Translations under genes and position numbers: made by a program
Source: Tissierellia bacterium
Lineage (GTDB): Bacteria; Bacillota; Clostridia; Tissierellales; Peptoniphilaceae
Reading direction: 5' to 3'
DNA length: 64,000 nucleotides
Assembly (NCBI GenBank): GCA_030527425.1
Contig: JAUNAV010000005.1
Location: 1-64,000, forward strand
Part shown: positions 52,404 through 61,974 of the stretch, in pieces
Layout of the letters: the number at the start of each line of letters is the position of its first letter
How positions within the stretch are numbered: position 1 is the stretch's first letter
The notes under the pieces: generated by a model
What the model saw: the letters and a program-made list of their open reading frames with translations, nothing else
The model's database searches: none
What the model was told of the DNA's origin: nothing

Positions 52404-52649
52404 ATGAGAATAGATAAATTTTTAAAAAATTCAAGAATTATAAAAAGAAGACAAGTTGCTAAAACAGCATGTGAAAATGATAGAGTAAAAGTTAATGATA
52501 AAATTGTAAAGGCATCCTATGATGTTCAAAAAGGTGATATTATAGAAATAGTTTTTGGAAATCAGATTCTTAAAATAAGAGTAAAAGAGTTAATAGAAAA
52601 TGCCAAAAAGAATAATGCAGAAGATATGTATGAGGTAATTGATGAGTAG
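52404..52649 (+). CDS. rqcP: S4-domain ribosome quality-control protein RqcP
   Basis: An 81-residue S4 RNA-binding protein of the YabO/RqcP (Hsp15-like) type, which binds obstructed 50S subunits and helps RqcH add alanine tails. MRIDKFLKNSRIIKRRQVAK (1-20) is the S4 helix pair, followed by VKVNDKIVKASYDVQKGD. GAGGTGA precedes the ATG. It is in the classic position ahead of divIC. Its last 8 bases overlap the divIC gene. The yabP/yabQ sporulation genes that lie between these in Bacillus are absent, which fits a non-sporulating organism. Confidence 0.88.
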   Translation: MRIDKFLKNSRIIKRRQVAKTACENDRVKVNDKIVKASYDVQKGDIIEIVFGNQILKIRVKELIENAKKNNAEDMYEVIDE

Positions 52650-52956
52650 CTTAAAAAAATTTCACCTACAAAGAAAAAGAAAGAATCGAAAATTTGTAAA
52701 ATTTCTTCTGGGCATATCCATAATTGTTTTTTCTTTATTTTTTGCTTTATCAGTAATGCAAAAAAATAAGATAAATGAGTTAGATAGACAAATTAGTGCC
52801 AAAGAAGAAGAAATAGACAAATTAAATTTAGATATTGATAGTTTAAAAAAGGACTATAAATCTAGAAATACAGATAAATTTAAAGAGAAAATAGCAAGAG
52901 AAAGACTTAAAATGCTTAAGGATGATGAGTATTTATATGAAGATAAAAATAAATAA
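52642..52956 (+). CDS. divIC: DivIC/FtsB-family septum formation protein
   Basis: A 104-residue single-span protein: a basic cytoplasmic N-terminus (1-20), one membrane segment (FLLGISIIVFSLFFALSV, about 22-39), then a coiled coil (about 42-80, INELDRQISAKEEEIDKLNL) and a short external tail containing the typical IARERLKML. It belongs to the DivIC/FtsL septal group acting with DivIB in cell division. TTG 52639 opens the frame, but ATG 52642 has GAGG six bases before. Position between rqcP and tilS supports DivIC rather than FtsL. Confidence 0.85.
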   Translation: MSSLKKFHLQRKRKNRKFVKFLLGISIIVFSLFFALSVMQKNKINELDRQISAKEEEIDKLNLDIDSLKKDYKSRNTDKFKEKIARERLKMLKDDEYLYEDKNK

Positions 52957-54319
52957 TAAATTTTTGGAGAATATAAAATATCATCAATTAATTAATGAAA
53001 AGGATAAGGTGATTGCGGCAATCAGCGGAGGTTCGGATTCCGTATTTTTGTTTTATCAGTTATTGGCATTGAAGGAAAAAATAAAATTTGATTTTTTAGT
53101 ATGCCATTTAAATCATCTCCATAGAAAAGAAGCTTATGAAGATGAAAATTTTGTTAAATCTCTTTGCGACAAATACAATATAAAATGCATAATAAAGCAT
53201 AAAAGTATGGATCAGTTTGCTAAGGACAATAAGCTTTCTCCTGAAGATGCGGGAAGAGTTTTACGATATAAGTTTTTTAGAGATGTAAAAGCAAAATATT
53301 CCTATGACAAAATAGCCATTGCGCACAATATGAATGATCAAGCTGAAACAGTATTAATGCGATTAATTAGAGGAACAGGTATAGATGGATTAAGTGCAAT
53401 GGATTTTAAAGATAGAGATTTAATTAGACCTATATTAAATATTAAAAAAAATGAAATTGAATCTTTCCTCATTTCTAGAGGGCTAGAATTTAAGCTTGAT
53501 AAAACAAATCTAAGCACTGATTATACAAGAAATAAAATAAGAATTGAAACTATTAAAATGCTAGAGAGTATAAATCCTAAATGTATTGACAATATTTTTA
53601 GGTTAACTCAATTATTACACGAGGATTTATCTTTAATAAAAAAAATAGAAGAAAGTACTTTTTATGATATATCAAAAATAAAAGACAATAAAATATATTT
53701 AGACAGAAAAAAATTTGATGTTTTAGATACAGCACTAAAAAATAGAGTAATAAGATTAGCTATTTTAAATATTAATGGCGATTTAAAAAATGTAAGCAAA
53801 TTAAATATAGATTTTATTAGACAATTAGAGAAATTAAAAATTGGTAAAAAAATTAATTTCAAGAAATTTTCAGTTATTAAGAATTATAACAATTATGAAT
53901 TTTATAGAAATGATAAATGTGATAAAAAAATTGAAAATACCTATCTAAGAAATTATGATGATTTAAATTTTTCGTCTTTTAATATAAAAACAAGTATAAT
54001 AAATCAGGACGAATTTATGCAATTAAAAGAGAAAAACAATAGGTTCTTTTTTGACATTGAGAAAATTACATTTCCTCTATTAATTAGAACTAGAGAAAAT
54101 GGTGATAGGATTAAGCCTATTGGAATGGGAGGTAATAGCAAAAAGGTAAAAGACTTATTAATAGATTTAAAAGTCGATAAGAATATTAGAAATAAATTAC
54201 CTATTATATTATCAAATAATCATATTTTAGCTATTATCCCACTAAAAAGATCTAATCTATATAAAATTAGAAAAGAAACAAAAGAGATTTTAATGATTGA
54301 ATATAAGGAGATAAAATGA
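52937..54319 (+). CDS. tilS: tRNA(Ile)-lysidine synthase
   Basis: A 460-residue PP-loop ATPase that converts C34 of tRNA-Ile(CAU) to lysidine so that it reads AUA. The PP-loop AISGGSDSVFLFYQLL (about 25-40), CHLNHLHRKEA, HNMNDQAETVLMRLIRGTGI and RDLIRPIL are diagnostic. C-terminal TilS domains are present, with RTRENGDRIKPIGMGGNSK. Starts at 52922 and 52925 are also open but overlap divIC more; ATG 52937 is chosen because it gives MKIKINNKFL, although its ribosome binding site is weak. It is essential in most bacteria. hpt follows with a 4-base overlap. Confidence 0.92.
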   Translation: MKIKINNKFLENIKYHQLINEKDKVIAAISGGSDSVFLFYQLLALKEKIKFDFLVCHLNHLHRKEAYEDENFVKSLCDKYNIKCIIKHKSMDQFAKDNKLSPEDAGRVLRYKFFRDVKAKYSYDKIAIAHNMNDQAETVLMRLIRGTGIDGLSAMDFKDRDLIRPILNIKKNEIESFLISRGLEFKLDKTNLSTDYTRNKIRIETIKMLESINPKCIDNIFRLTQLLHEDLSLIKKIEESTFYDISKIKDNKIYLDRKKFDVLDTALKNRVIRLAILNINGDLKNVSKLNIDFIRQLEKLKIGKKINFKKFSVIKNYNNYEFYRNDKCDKKIENTYLRNYDDLNFSSFNIKTSIINQDEFMQLKEKNNRFFFDIEKITFPLLIRTRENGDRIKPIGMGGNSKKVKDLLIDLKVDKNIRNKLPIILSNNHILAIIPLKRSNLYKIRKETKEILMIEYKEIK

Positions 54320-54879
54320 GAACAGACATAAATGAAATTATTGGGAAAGTACTTATAGATCAAGATAGTGTCCAAAAGAGAATAAAACAACTAGCTTCTA
54401 AAGTAAATGAGTACTACAATGATGTCGATAATGATATTCTTTTGGTAGGAATACTTAGGGGATCTATTATGTTTATGGCAGACTTAGCTAAACAACTAAA
54501 GATAAATTGTAAACTTGATTTTATGGATGTCTCTAGTTATGGGGATGAATTTGAATCGTCTGGAAATGTTAAAATTCTAAAAGATTTGGATACTGATGTT
54601 AGAGGACTTGATGTCTTAATTGTTGAAGACATTATAGATTCAGGTAACACTTTAGCCTTTCTTGCAGATAGTTTAAAGCAAAGAGGAGCAAAGTCAGTTA
54701 AAATCATAACACTTTTAGATAAGCCAGAAAGAAGAGAAAAAAAGATTTCACCTGATTGGACAGGATTTAAAATTCCAAATGAATTTGTTGTAGGATATGG
54801 AATGGATTATAAACAATTATATAGAAATTTACCATATATTGGTGTTTTGAAAGAACAGGTATATGAAGATGAAGCGTAA
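54316..54879 (+). CDS. hpt: Hypoxanthine phosphoribosyltransferase
   Basis: A 187-residue purine salvage enzyme joining hypoxanthine or guanine to PRPP. LLVGILRGSIMFMADLAKQL (about 41-60), the DVSSYG loop, the PRPP motif LIVEDIIDSGNTLAF (about 98-112) and VGYGMDY near the end are diagnostic. The tilS-hpt-ftsH order is conserved throughout Firmicutes. It starts within the tilS stop (ATGA overlap), preceded by AAGGAG. The 3' end overlaps ftsH by up to 17 bases. Confidence 0.94.
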   Translation: MRTDINEIIGKVLIDQDSVQKRIKQLASKVNEYYNDVDNDILLVGILRGSIMFMADLAKQLKINCKLDFMDVSSYGDEFESSGNVKILKDLDTDVRGLDVLIVEDIIDSGNTLAFLADSLKQRGAKSVKIITLLDKPERREKKISPDWTGFKIPNEFVVGYGMDYKQLYRNLPYIGVLKEQVYEDEA

Positions 54880-56734
54880 GAATACTAGTGTGATAACATC
54901 GCTTTTAATTCTTGCAGTAATGGTCTTTTTCTTATCAAGACTTGGTACATTTAATCCTAATCAAGAAGGAGTAAGTCTAAATGAAGTAATTAAGACCATT
55001 GAGGAAAATAAAGCTCAAAAAGTGGAAATAACTGGTAGTGATATTGAAGTAGCTGTTAAAGATTCAGACAAAATTTTAAAATCCACTATTGGTGAAGAAC
55101 TTAAATCGGATTTTTATAATAATTATATAAAAGATAAATTGGAAAACAATGAGCTAGAATATTATTCTAAGCCAGAACCTCAATCTCCATGGTATCTACA
55201 AATGCTGCCTTCACTATTAATGATTTTTGTGATGGGATTTTTTGTCTATGTTTTTATTACAAAGATGCAAGGGGGAAATTCCAATGTTCAAAATTTTTCT
55301 AAATCAAAAGCAATTTTAAATGAAAATAAGGACAATAAGATTTCTTTTAAAGATGTAGCTGGATTAAAAGAAGAAAAAGAAGAACTTACAGAATTAGTTG
55401 ATTTTCTTAAAAATCCTCAAAAATTTGTAAAAATGGGCGCTAGAATTCCAAAGGGTGTTTTAATGGTAGGTCCTCCAGGAACTGGAAAAACTTACCTTTC
55501 AAGAGCTGTAGCAGGAGAAGCAAAAGTGCCTTTTTATAGTATAAGCGGCTCTGATTTTGTAGAAATGTTTGTTGGAGTTGGTGCAAGCAGAGTTAGAAAT
55601 ATGTTCCAAGAGGCTAAGAAAAATGCTCCATGCATTATATTTATTGATGAAATTGATGCTGTAGGTAGACAAAGAGGTACAGGACTTGGTGGCGGACATG
55701 ATGAAAGAGAGCAGACACTTAATCAATTATTAGTTGAAATGGATGGTTTTTCAGATAATGAAGGCATCATAGTGATGGCTGCAACCAATAGGCCTGATAT
55801 TCTAGATAAGGCATTGTTAAGACCAGGCAGATTTGATAGAACTGTATATGTGGGACTACCTGATGTAAAAGAAAGACAAGAAGTATTAAAGATACACACA
55901 AAAAATAAGCCACTTGAAAAAGATGTAAATTTAGAAAAGATTGCTAAGGAAACTACAGGTTTTTCACCAGCTGATTTGGAAAATTTGACTAATGAGGCAG
56001 CATTACTAGCAGCTAGAAGATCCAGTGAATTTATTACTAAATCAGATATTGAAGAGGCAACTATAAAAGTTATCGCAGGCCCTGAAAAGAAATCTAAGCA
56101 TGTTATCGAAAAAGAGAGAATACTCACAGCTTATCATGAAGCAGGTCATGCAATTACACAAAGTTTAATTGATGGTATGGATCCTGTCAACATGATAACA
56201 ATAGTGCCAAGAGGGCAAGCGGGAGGATTTACCTCATTTTTACCTGAAGAAGACAGATCTTTCATGACAAGAAATGAAATGAAAAATGAAATAATAACAT
56301 TACTTGGAGGAAGAGCTGCAGAAGCAGTAGTCTTAGATGATATATCAACTGGTGCTAGTAACGATATTGAAAGAGCAACAAAAATTGCAAAAGATATGGT
56401 AACAACTTATGGTATGAGTGATTTATTAGGTCCTATTTTTTACTCTGATGAAAATACAAAACCTTTTGTAGGTAGAGATATTGGTCATTCAAAGGGTTTT
56501 TCTGAAAAAACAGCTGTAGAGATAGATGAAGAAGTTAGAGATATTATAAAAAAATCGTATAAAAAATCAATCCAAATTCTTAAAGACAATATCGATCTTC
56601 TTCATGATTTAGCGAAAACATTGCTTGAGAAAGAAACGATAAAATTTGACGAATTTAATGATTTTATAAAAAAATATACTGACAAAGATTTAGAAAAAGA
56701 ATTAAATGAAGAAGGTGAGAAGTTAAATGTTTAA
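54869..56734 (+). CDS. ftsH: ATP-dependent zinc metalloprotease FtsH
   Basis: About 621 residues. Two membrane segments (about 8-26 and 113-135) flank an extracytoplasmic domain. The AAA module has Walker A GPPGTGKT (201-208), Walker [14 protein letters not shown] and the arginine fingers in RPGRFDR. The zinc protease site is HEAGH (423-427) with a downstream aspartate ligand region. It degrades membrane and regulatory proteins. ATG 54863 is an alternative start; 54869 has better distance from AGG (54857-54859). It overlaps hpt and the next gene, so all are co-translated. Confidence 0.94.
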   Translation: MKRKNTSVITSLLILAVMVFFLSRLGTFNPNQEGVSLNEVIKTIEENKAQKVEITGSDIEVAVKDSDKILKSTIGEELKSDFYNNYIKDKLENNELEYYSKPEPQSPWYLQMLPSLLMIFVMGFFVYVFITKMQGGNSNVQNFSKSKAILNENKDNKISFKDVAGLKEEKEELTELVDFLKNPQKFVKMGARIPKGVLMVGPPGTGKTYLSRAVAGEAKVPFYSISGSDFVEMFVGVGASRVRNMFQEAKKNAPCIIFIDEIDAVGRQRGTGLGGGHDEREQTLNQLLVEMDGFSDNEGIIVMAATNRPDILDKALLRPGRFDRTVYVGLPDVKERQEVLKIHTKNKPLEKDVNLEKIAKETTGFSPADLENLTNEAALLAARRSSEFITKSDIEEATIKVIAGPEKKSKHVIEKERILTAYHEAGHAITQSLIDGMDPVNMITIVPRGQAGGFTSFLPEEDRSFMTRNEMKNEIITLLGGRAAEAVVLDDISTGASNDIERATKIAKDMVTTYGMSDLLGPIFYSDENTKPFVGRDIGHSKGFSEKTAVEIDEEVRDIIKKSYKKSIQILKDNIDLLHDLAKTLLEKETIKFDEFNDFIKKYTDKDLEKELNEEGEKLNV

Positions 56735-57236
56735 AAATACTAATGGCTTTAATATGAATTTTATGATATTAATAATTTATGCTGTATTAGCTATTATGCT
56801 TCTAACTAGAATTGTAAAAGGCATCAAAGCAAAAAAAGAGCTGAAAGGTGAAGTAAATGAATTTCAAAAAAAATCTAGCCCTTTTGAATTCGTACTTGTA
56901 ATTATGCTTTTTGTAATTGGTATTTTTAATTTTGTTCAAGCGCCAAAGACTAATATGTTTTATAGCATTATAATTGGTGTGATGATGCTTGTAATAGCTA
57001 TATTCTTCTTATTAAATGCCAAAGGAAAAGTTAGAGTAGCAGAAAATGCAATTTTAGCAGATGGCCAACTTGTACATTATAAGCAATTAAAAAGATGGGG
57101 ATTCGATAAAGAATCAGGTGAATTAGTAATGCTAGTAAAAGTCGATCAAAGAGAAGAGCAAAGAGTTGTAAGAACAAAAAATGAAGATATAAATGAAATA
57201 AATAGGCTTATTAGAAAGTACAAATTAGGCAAATAA
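56727..57236 (+). CDS. Uncharacterised membrane protein after ftsH
   Basis: A 169-residue protein with about three membrane segments (about 10-28, 53-71 and 76-96) and a cytoplasmic C-terminal domain with a beta-type core (VRVAENAILADGQLVHYKQL, ELVMLVKV). It resembles small PH-like membrane proteins by layout, but I cannot assign a family. It overlaps the ftsH 3' end by 8 bases, with AAGGTG ahead of the ATG, and ends just before a terminator, so it is the last gene of the rqcP-ftsH operon. Its position suggests a link to FtsH, but this is speculative. Confidence 0.7.
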   Translation: MFKNTNGFNMNFMILIIYAVLAIMLLTRIVKGIKAKKELKGEVNEFQKKSSPFEFVLVIMLFVIGIFNFVQAPKTNMFYSIIIGVMMLVIAIFFLLNAKGKVRVAENAILADGQLVHYKQLKRWGFDKESGELVMLVKVDQREEQRVVRTKNEDINEINRLIRKYKLGK

Positions 57237-57273
57237 ATTTATATATAACATTTAAATACCTAAAAACAAAAAT

Positions 57274-57297
57274 GCACCTTGAAAAAGGTGCGTTTTT
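57274..57297 (+). terminator. Terminator after the ftsH operon
   Basis: GCACCTT (57274-57280) and AAGGTGC (57285-57291) make a 7-bp stem with a GAAA tetraloop, then G and five T. Confidence 0.88.
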
Positions 57298-57338
57298 ATT
57301 GTAAAATTGATCTGTTAATAATATTTAAGGAGTGTCAA

Positions 57339-58949
57339 ATGTCAAAACAAAAGTATATTTTCGTAACAGGAGGAGTTGTATCTGGAATAGGTAAGGGAAT
57401 TTCTGCAGCATCTATTGGTAGAATTCTTAAAGATATGGGTTTTTCAGTTTTTATGCAAAAATTTGACCCGTATTTAAATATTGATCCAGGAACCATGAGT
57501 CCATATCAACATGGTGAGGTATTTGTAACAAAAGATGGAGGCGAGACTGATCTTGATCTAGGACATTATGAGCGTTTCATCGATGTCGAGTTGACTAAAG
57601 ATTCTTCTGTAACTAGTGGTAAAATATATGATTTAGTACTCACTAAAGAAAGAAGAGGAGAATTTGAAGGAAGAACTGTTCAAGTAATTCCCCATATTAC
57701 TGATGAAATTAAAAATAAGGTCTATAAAGTTAGAGATTTTTCAAAAGCAGATATTATTATTACTGAAATAGGTGGTACTGTGGGAGATATTGAGTCTCAG
57801 CCATATTTTGAAGCAATTAGACAAATTCATTCTGAAAATCCAGATGATGTTTTATTTGTTCACACTACTTTAGTTCCAGCCATTCCTGGAAGCAATGAAT
57901 TAAAAACCAAACCCACTCAGCATTCTTACAAACAAATGATGAATTATGGTATTCAACCGGATGTTTTTGTTTTAAGAGCTGATTATCCAATCACAGAGTC
58001 TATTAGGTCAAAAATTTCTTTATTCTGTGATATACCAAAAGAGGGTATAGTTCAGTCAGAAAATTGCGATCTCATATATGAGGTACCCTTATCTTTTAAA
58101 AGACAAAAATTAGATAAATTCATATGTGAAAAGCTAAAATTAACACCAAAATCTGATAAATCCAATAAATGGCAAGATATGGTAGATAAATTTAAAAAGG
58201 CAGATAAAGTTTTAAATATTGCCATGGTGGGAAAATATATTGAATTGCCAGATGCTTATTTGTCTGTTAATGAAGCATTAAAAGACTCAGGTTACAATGA
58301 AGGATATAAAGTATCAATAAAGTATTTGGATTCAGAAAAAATCAATGAAGATAATTATGAAAAAATGCTATCAGATTTTGATGGATTTTTAGTTCCTGGC
58401 GGATTTGGCGAGAGAGGAATCGAAGGAATGATTTTAACTTCAAAATATGCAAGAGAAAATAATAAAGCATATTTTGGAATATGCCTTGGTATGCAAGTTG
58501 CTGTAATTGATATTTTAAGAAATGTCAAGAGCTTAGAAGGCGCTAATAGTGTTGAGTTTGACAAAGATACTAAATATCCTGTAATTGATATAATGGAAGA
58601 TAAGAAAAATATAAAGAATATTGGTGGAACACTTCGACTTGGTGATTGGCAATGTAAGATTAAGGAAAATTCAAAAGCTTCAGAAATTTATAATAGTGAT
58701 ATGATCGTTGAAAGACATAGACACAGATATGAAGTTAATGAATTATTTAAAAAAGATCTAGAAGAATCTGGAGTTATAATCTCTGGAGTTAATCCACAAA
58801 GTGATTTAGTAGAAATGATTGAGTATAAAGATCATCCACATTTTGTTGCTTGTCAATTCCATCCAGAATTTAAGTCAAGACCAAATAAACCAGCACCTTT
58901 ATTTAATGCATTTATAAAAGCATGTGGAAAATTAAAATACGAAAAATAG
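57339..58949 (+). CDS. pyrG: CTP synthase
   Basis: A 536-residue CTP synthase that aminates UTP with glutamine nitrogen. The N-terminal synthetase domain (1 to about 265) has FVTGGVVSGIGKGISAAS, DPYLNIDPGTMSP and EIGGTVGDIESQPY. The C-terminal glutaminase has PGGFGERG, nucleophile Cys382 in GICLGMQ, and FHPEF near the end. The frame is open from 57279, but that start lies in the terminator; ATG 57339 follows AAGGAG and gives MSKQKYIFVTGG. Expression must start in the 40 bases after the terminator or by read-through. Confidence 0.96.
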   Translation: MSKQKYIFVTGGVVSGIGKGISAASIGRILKDMGFSVFMQKFDPYLNIDPGTMSPYQHGEVFVTKDGGETDLDLGHYERFIDVELTKDSSVTSGKIYDLVLTKERRGEFEGRTVQVIPHITDEIKNKVYKVRDFSKADIIITEIGGTVGDIESQPYFEAIRQIHSENPDDVLFVHTTLVPAIPGSNELKTKPTQHSYKQMMNYGIQPDVFVLRADYPITESIRSKISLFCDIPKEGIVQSENCDLIYEVPLSFKRQKLDKFICEKLKLTPKSDKSNKWQDMVDKFKKADKVLNIAMVGKYIELPDAYLSVNEALKDSGYNEGYKVSIKYLDSEKINEDNYEKMLSDFDGFLVPGGFGERGIEGMILTSKYARENNKAYFGICLGMQVAVIDILRNVKSLEGANSVEFDKDTKYPVIDIMEDKKNIKNIGGTLRLGDWQCKIKENSKASEIYNSDMIVERHRHRYEVNELFKKDLEESGVIISGVNPQSDLVEMIEYKDHPHFVACQFHPEFKSRPNKPAPLFNAFIKACGKLKYEK

Positions 58950-59010
58950 AAAAATAAATTAAAATAATTAACGAACGCTATCTTAAAATAGAAGCGGAAC
59001 GGAGGTAAAA

Positions 59011-59757
59011 ATGAATAATAAAAAAGTCTTTAGCACAAGAAGCATAGCTTCAATGGGTATTTTTTCTGCCATAGTACTTATGTTGAGTCTAACACCATTG
59101 GGATTTATTCCTATTGGAGGAATAGTAGCAACAACACTTCATATACCAGTTATAATTGCTGCAATATATTATGGACCGGCAATAGGATCTATGGTGGGTC
59201 TAGTTTTTGGCGTATTTTCACTTCTTAGGGCTGCGACAGCTCCTACTGTATTATCTTTTATTTCGCTTAATCCTTTGTGTTCAGTACTTCCAAGAGTATT
59301 AATAGGATTTATTAGCGGCAGTCTGTATAAGATTTTAAAAGATAAACAAAAAGAAACATTGAGAAAATATTTGATAATATTTTATATTTTTATTATCTTT
59401 GTGCTTATATTTTCTATATTTAATAGAATAAAAAATGAAAAGAGTATTTTACTAATGGCAATACTTGCATTAATTCTTATAATATTTATGGTTTTGACCT
59501 TACTTAAAACCAAAGATATGAATTTGAGTATAGTAATCTCTGCAGCAAGTGGAAGTCTTGTAAATACATTTGGATTTTTATCAATGGCATATCTTTTGTA
59601 TGCAAAAGAATATGCTGAAGCTTTATCAATTGACAGATCCAATGTGCTATCTGCGATTGTAAGCGTGGGCTTAATAAATGGAGCACCAGAGTTGATATTA
59701 GCAATATTAATTTCATATTCAGTTATTAAGACAATGTTAAAGGCTAAAAGGAGATAA
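59011..59757 (+). CDS. panT: ECF transporter substrate-binding subunit, likely for pantothenate
   Basis: A 248-residue membrane protein with six or more hydrophobic segments, of the S-component (energy-coupling factor) type. The start STRSIASMGIFSAIVLML (about 8-25) and IPVIIAAIYYGPAIGSMVGL (about 45-64) match PanT/YpaA-like S subunits, which bind a vitamin and use shared EcfAA'T subunits encoded elsewhere. Pantothenate is inferred because coaX, which phosphorylates it, begins 1 base after the stop. A middle insertion (about 112-170) contains extra hydrophobic segments that are unusual for an S component. ACGGAGG precedes the start. Confidence 0.75.
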   Translation: MNNKKVFSTRSIASMGIFSAIVLMLSLTPLGFIPIGGIVATTLHIPVIIAAIYYGPAIGSMVGLVFGVFSLLRAATAPTVLSFISLNPLCSVLPRVLIGFISGSLYKILKDKQKETLRKYLIIFYIFIIFVLIFSIFNRIKNEKSILLMAILALILIIFMVLTLLKTKDMNLSIVISAASGSLVNTFGFLSMAYLLYAKEYAEALSIDRSNVLSAIVSVGLINGAPELILAILISYSVIKTMLKAKRR

Positions 59758-59758
59758 A

Positions 59759-60547
59759 ATGTTATTAGTAATTGATATTGGTAATACCAATACCGTGGTA
59801 GGAATTTTTGAGAACGAAAAATTATTATTTGATTTTAGACTAGGCACTGTACAAGGAAAGACTAGCGATGAGTTAAGAGTTAATCTCAACGAATTTCTAC
59901 ATTTAAATAATTTAAAAAAAGAAGATATCGAAGATGTAATACTTGCATCTGTTGTTCCTAATTTGATTTATTCATGGCAATCAGCTGTAAAAAAATTCTT
60001 TGGAAAAAAACCTCTTGTAGTAGGAGAGGGAACTAAAACTGGAATGGAGATTAAATGTGAAAATCCAAAAGAAGTTGGCGCTGATAGAATTGTTAATGCC
60101 GTTGCTGCATATGAAAAATATAAAGGACCTTTGATCGTTGTTGATTTAGGAACTGCAACAACTTTCGATGTTATAAATGAAAAAGGACAATATCTTGGAG
60201 GTCCAATAGCTCCAGGAATTAAAATTTCTGCAGAAGCTTTATTTTTAAGAACAGCTAAATTACCTAAAATAGAACTTCATACTCCAAAAAGAGCCATTGA
60301 GAAAAATACCCCTGAAAGCATGAATTCAGGTATAGTATATGGATATATTGGACTTATCGATGGCATAATTAAAAAAGTAATTGAGGAGTTAGAAGAAAAA
60401 GGTGAGGATATTGTAAAATTAAATATAGTATCTACTGGAGGTTATTCATATCTTCTCGCTAAAAGTTCAGAATATATAAATATAGTTGACAGAGATATTA
60501 CTTTAGAAGGTCTAAGGATTATCTATGATAGAACAGTTAAAAAATAA
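59759..60547 (+). CDS. coaX: Type III pantothenate kinase
   Basis: A 262-residue ASKHA-fold kinase for the first step of coenzyme A synthesis. VIDIGNTNTVVGIF (about 4-17) is the phosphate-binding loop, VGADRIVNAVAAYEKY (about 101-116) and IVVDLGTATTFDV (about 121-133) carry the active-site aspartates, and GGPIAPGI and STGGYS follow. Type III enzymes are not feedback-inhibited by CoA. The position after ftsH/pyrG and ahead of dusB matches the Bacillus map. It overlaps dusB by 23 bases. AGGAGA precedes the ATG. Confidence 0.95.
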   Translation: MLLVIDIGNTNTVVGIFENEKLLFDFRLGTVQGKTSDELRVNLNEFLHLNNLKKEDIEDVILASVVPNLIYSWQSAVKKFFGKKPLVVGEGTKTGMEIKCENPKEVGADRIVNAVAAYEKYKGPLIVVDLGTATTFDVINEKGQYLGGPIAPGIKISAEALFLRTAKLPKIELHTPKRAIEKNTPESMNSGIVYGYIGLIDGIIKKVIEELEEKGEDIVKLNIVSTGGYSYLLAKSSEYINIVDRDITLEGLRIIYDRTVKK

Positions 60548-61493
60548 GAAGGTATTGCTAGCCCCACTTGCTGGGGTTAGTGATACATCTTTTAGAATTA
60601 TTTGTTATAAATTCGGTCTTGATGGTGCTTTTACTGAAATGGTAAGTGCTAAAGGACTTTATTACAATGATAAAAAGACAGAAAAATTGATGTATATCGA
60701 TAAAAGAGAATTTAATACTGGTATTCAAATCTTTGGAAGAGATATTGAAATTATGAAATATATCGTCAAAGAAAAGCTAAATTATAGAAATGACATAAAA
60801 GAGATATCTATTAATATGGGTTGTCCTGCTCCAAAGATTACTAAAAATAAAGAAGGTTCATATTTATTAAAAGAACCTCAACAAGTATATGAAATACTAA
60901 GGGATTTAAAAAAAGTTTCAAAAAAGGATATATCTTTGAAATTTAGGTTAGGGTATGATGATCAGAATATAAATTATTTAGAAATAGGAAAAATTGCTGA
61001 TGATTTAAAACTATCATCTATAACACTACATGCAAGAACTAGAGAACAATTTTATTCAGGCAAAGCAGATTGGAATGCAATTAAGAAATTAAAAGAAAAT
61101 GTAAAAATTCCAGTTTTTGCAAATGGTGATATTTTTAGTGTTGAGGATTTTAAAAATATTATTAGCTTGACTAATTGTGATGGAGTTATGATAGCTAGAG
61201 GAGCAATGGGTAATCCATATATTTTCAAACAAATTAAAGATTTTATAAATAAAGGAAAATATGATTATCTTGATCCTGTTGAATTAATAGAGCTTATAAA
61301 GTACCATTATAAATTAGAATTGGAATTTAAAGAAAAAAAACTTGCCATAAATCAAATGAGAAAACATGTTGGCTGGTATTTAAAAGGTTTAAAAAATTCC
61401 AGTAAGATAAAAAATAAAATTAATCAGTTAAATGATATAGATGATATTTTTAAACAATTAGATAATTACAAAAAAGATTTAGAAAGGATATAA
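60525..61493 (+). CDS. dusB: tRNA-dihydrouridine synthase
   Basis: A 322-residue FMN enzyme reducing uridines in the D loop of tRNAs with [24 protein letters not shown] (about 13-31) is the FMN-site start, [18 protein letters not shown] carries catalytic Cys100, [16 protein letters not shown] (about 171-186) and [15 protein letters not shown] follow. The name DusB follows synteny with Bacillus; the exact target uridine is not predictable. The long 23-base overlap with coaX is notable. AAGGATT lies before the ATG within coaX. greA starts 1 base after its stop. Confidence 0.92.
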   Translation: MIEQLKNKKVLLAPLAGVSDTSFRIICYKFGLDGAFTEMVSAKGLYYNDKKTEKLMYIDKREFNTGIQIFGRDIEIMKYIVKEKLNYRNDIKEISINMGCPAPKITKNKEGSYLLKEPQQVYEILRDLKKVSKKDISLKFRLGYDDQNINYLEIGKIADDLKLSSITLHARTREQFYSGKADWNAIKKLKENVKIPVFANGDIFSVEDFKNIISLTNCDGVMIARGAMGNPYIFKQIKDFINKGKYDYLDPVELIELIKYHYKLELEFKEKKLAINQMRKHVGWYLKGLKNSSKIKNKINQLNDIDDIFKQLDNYKKDLERI

Positions 61494-61494
61494 T

Positions 61495-61965
61495 ATGGCA
61501 GAAAAAGAAGTTATATTGAGCAAGGAGTATCTAAAAAAAATCCAAGCTGAACTAGAATATTTAAAAACTCAAAGAAGACCAGAAATTGCTGAAAAAATCA
61601 AAATTGCAAGAGGATTTGGTGATCTTTCTGAAAATGCCGAATATGACGAGGCTAAAAATGAACAAGCTGAAGTTGAAGCTAGAATTGCTAAGATTGAGGA
61701 CATGATCAGAAATGCTAAGACAATTGAAGACAATACCCCTAAGGGAGAAGTGGGTCTTGGTAAAACTGTATTAATCTATGATGAAAGCTTTGATGAAGAA
61801 CTTGAATATAAAATTGTTGGTACAGCAGAAGCTAATCCATTAGAAGGATTAATCTCAAACGAATCTCCTGTAGGCCAGGCATTACTTGGAGCAAAAAAGG
61901 GAGATAGAGTTGAAGCTGAGACACCTCAAGGTAAATTATATTATAAGGTTTTGGAAATTAAGTAA
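61495..61965 (+). CDS. greA: Transcription elongation factor GreA
   Basis: A 156-residue Gre factor that enters the RNA polymerase secondary channel and triggers cleavage of backtracked RNA. The N-terminal coiled coil (about 8-75) has [20 protein letters not shown], whose Asp and Glu at the tip are catalytic. The C-terminal FKBP-like globule has [18 protein letters not shown]. It is a full-length GreA, not the Gfh type. It sits directly before lysS, as in many Firmicutes. AAAGGA precedes the ATG. Confidence 0.96.
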   Translation: MAEKEVILSKEYLKKIQAELEYLKTQRRPEIAEKIKIARGFGDLSENAEYDEAKNEQAEVEARIAKIEDMIRNAKTIEDNTPKGEVGLGKTVLIYDESFDEELEYKIVGTAEANPLEGLISNESPVGQALLGAKKGDRVEAETPQGKLYYKVLEIK

Positions 61966-61974
61966 GGAGTAGAA

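Noticed and set aside
55723..56127. A 134-codon frame antisense to ftsH
   Set aside because: The + strand codes the AAA and protease region of FtsH with all motifs; the antisense frame has no start signal or family resemblance.
58950..59010. Possible riboswitch before the pantothenate-type transporter
   Set aside because: The leader is only 61 bases with one small imperfect hairpin (CGCTAT and ATAGAAGCG); too short and weak for a known vitamin riboswitch.
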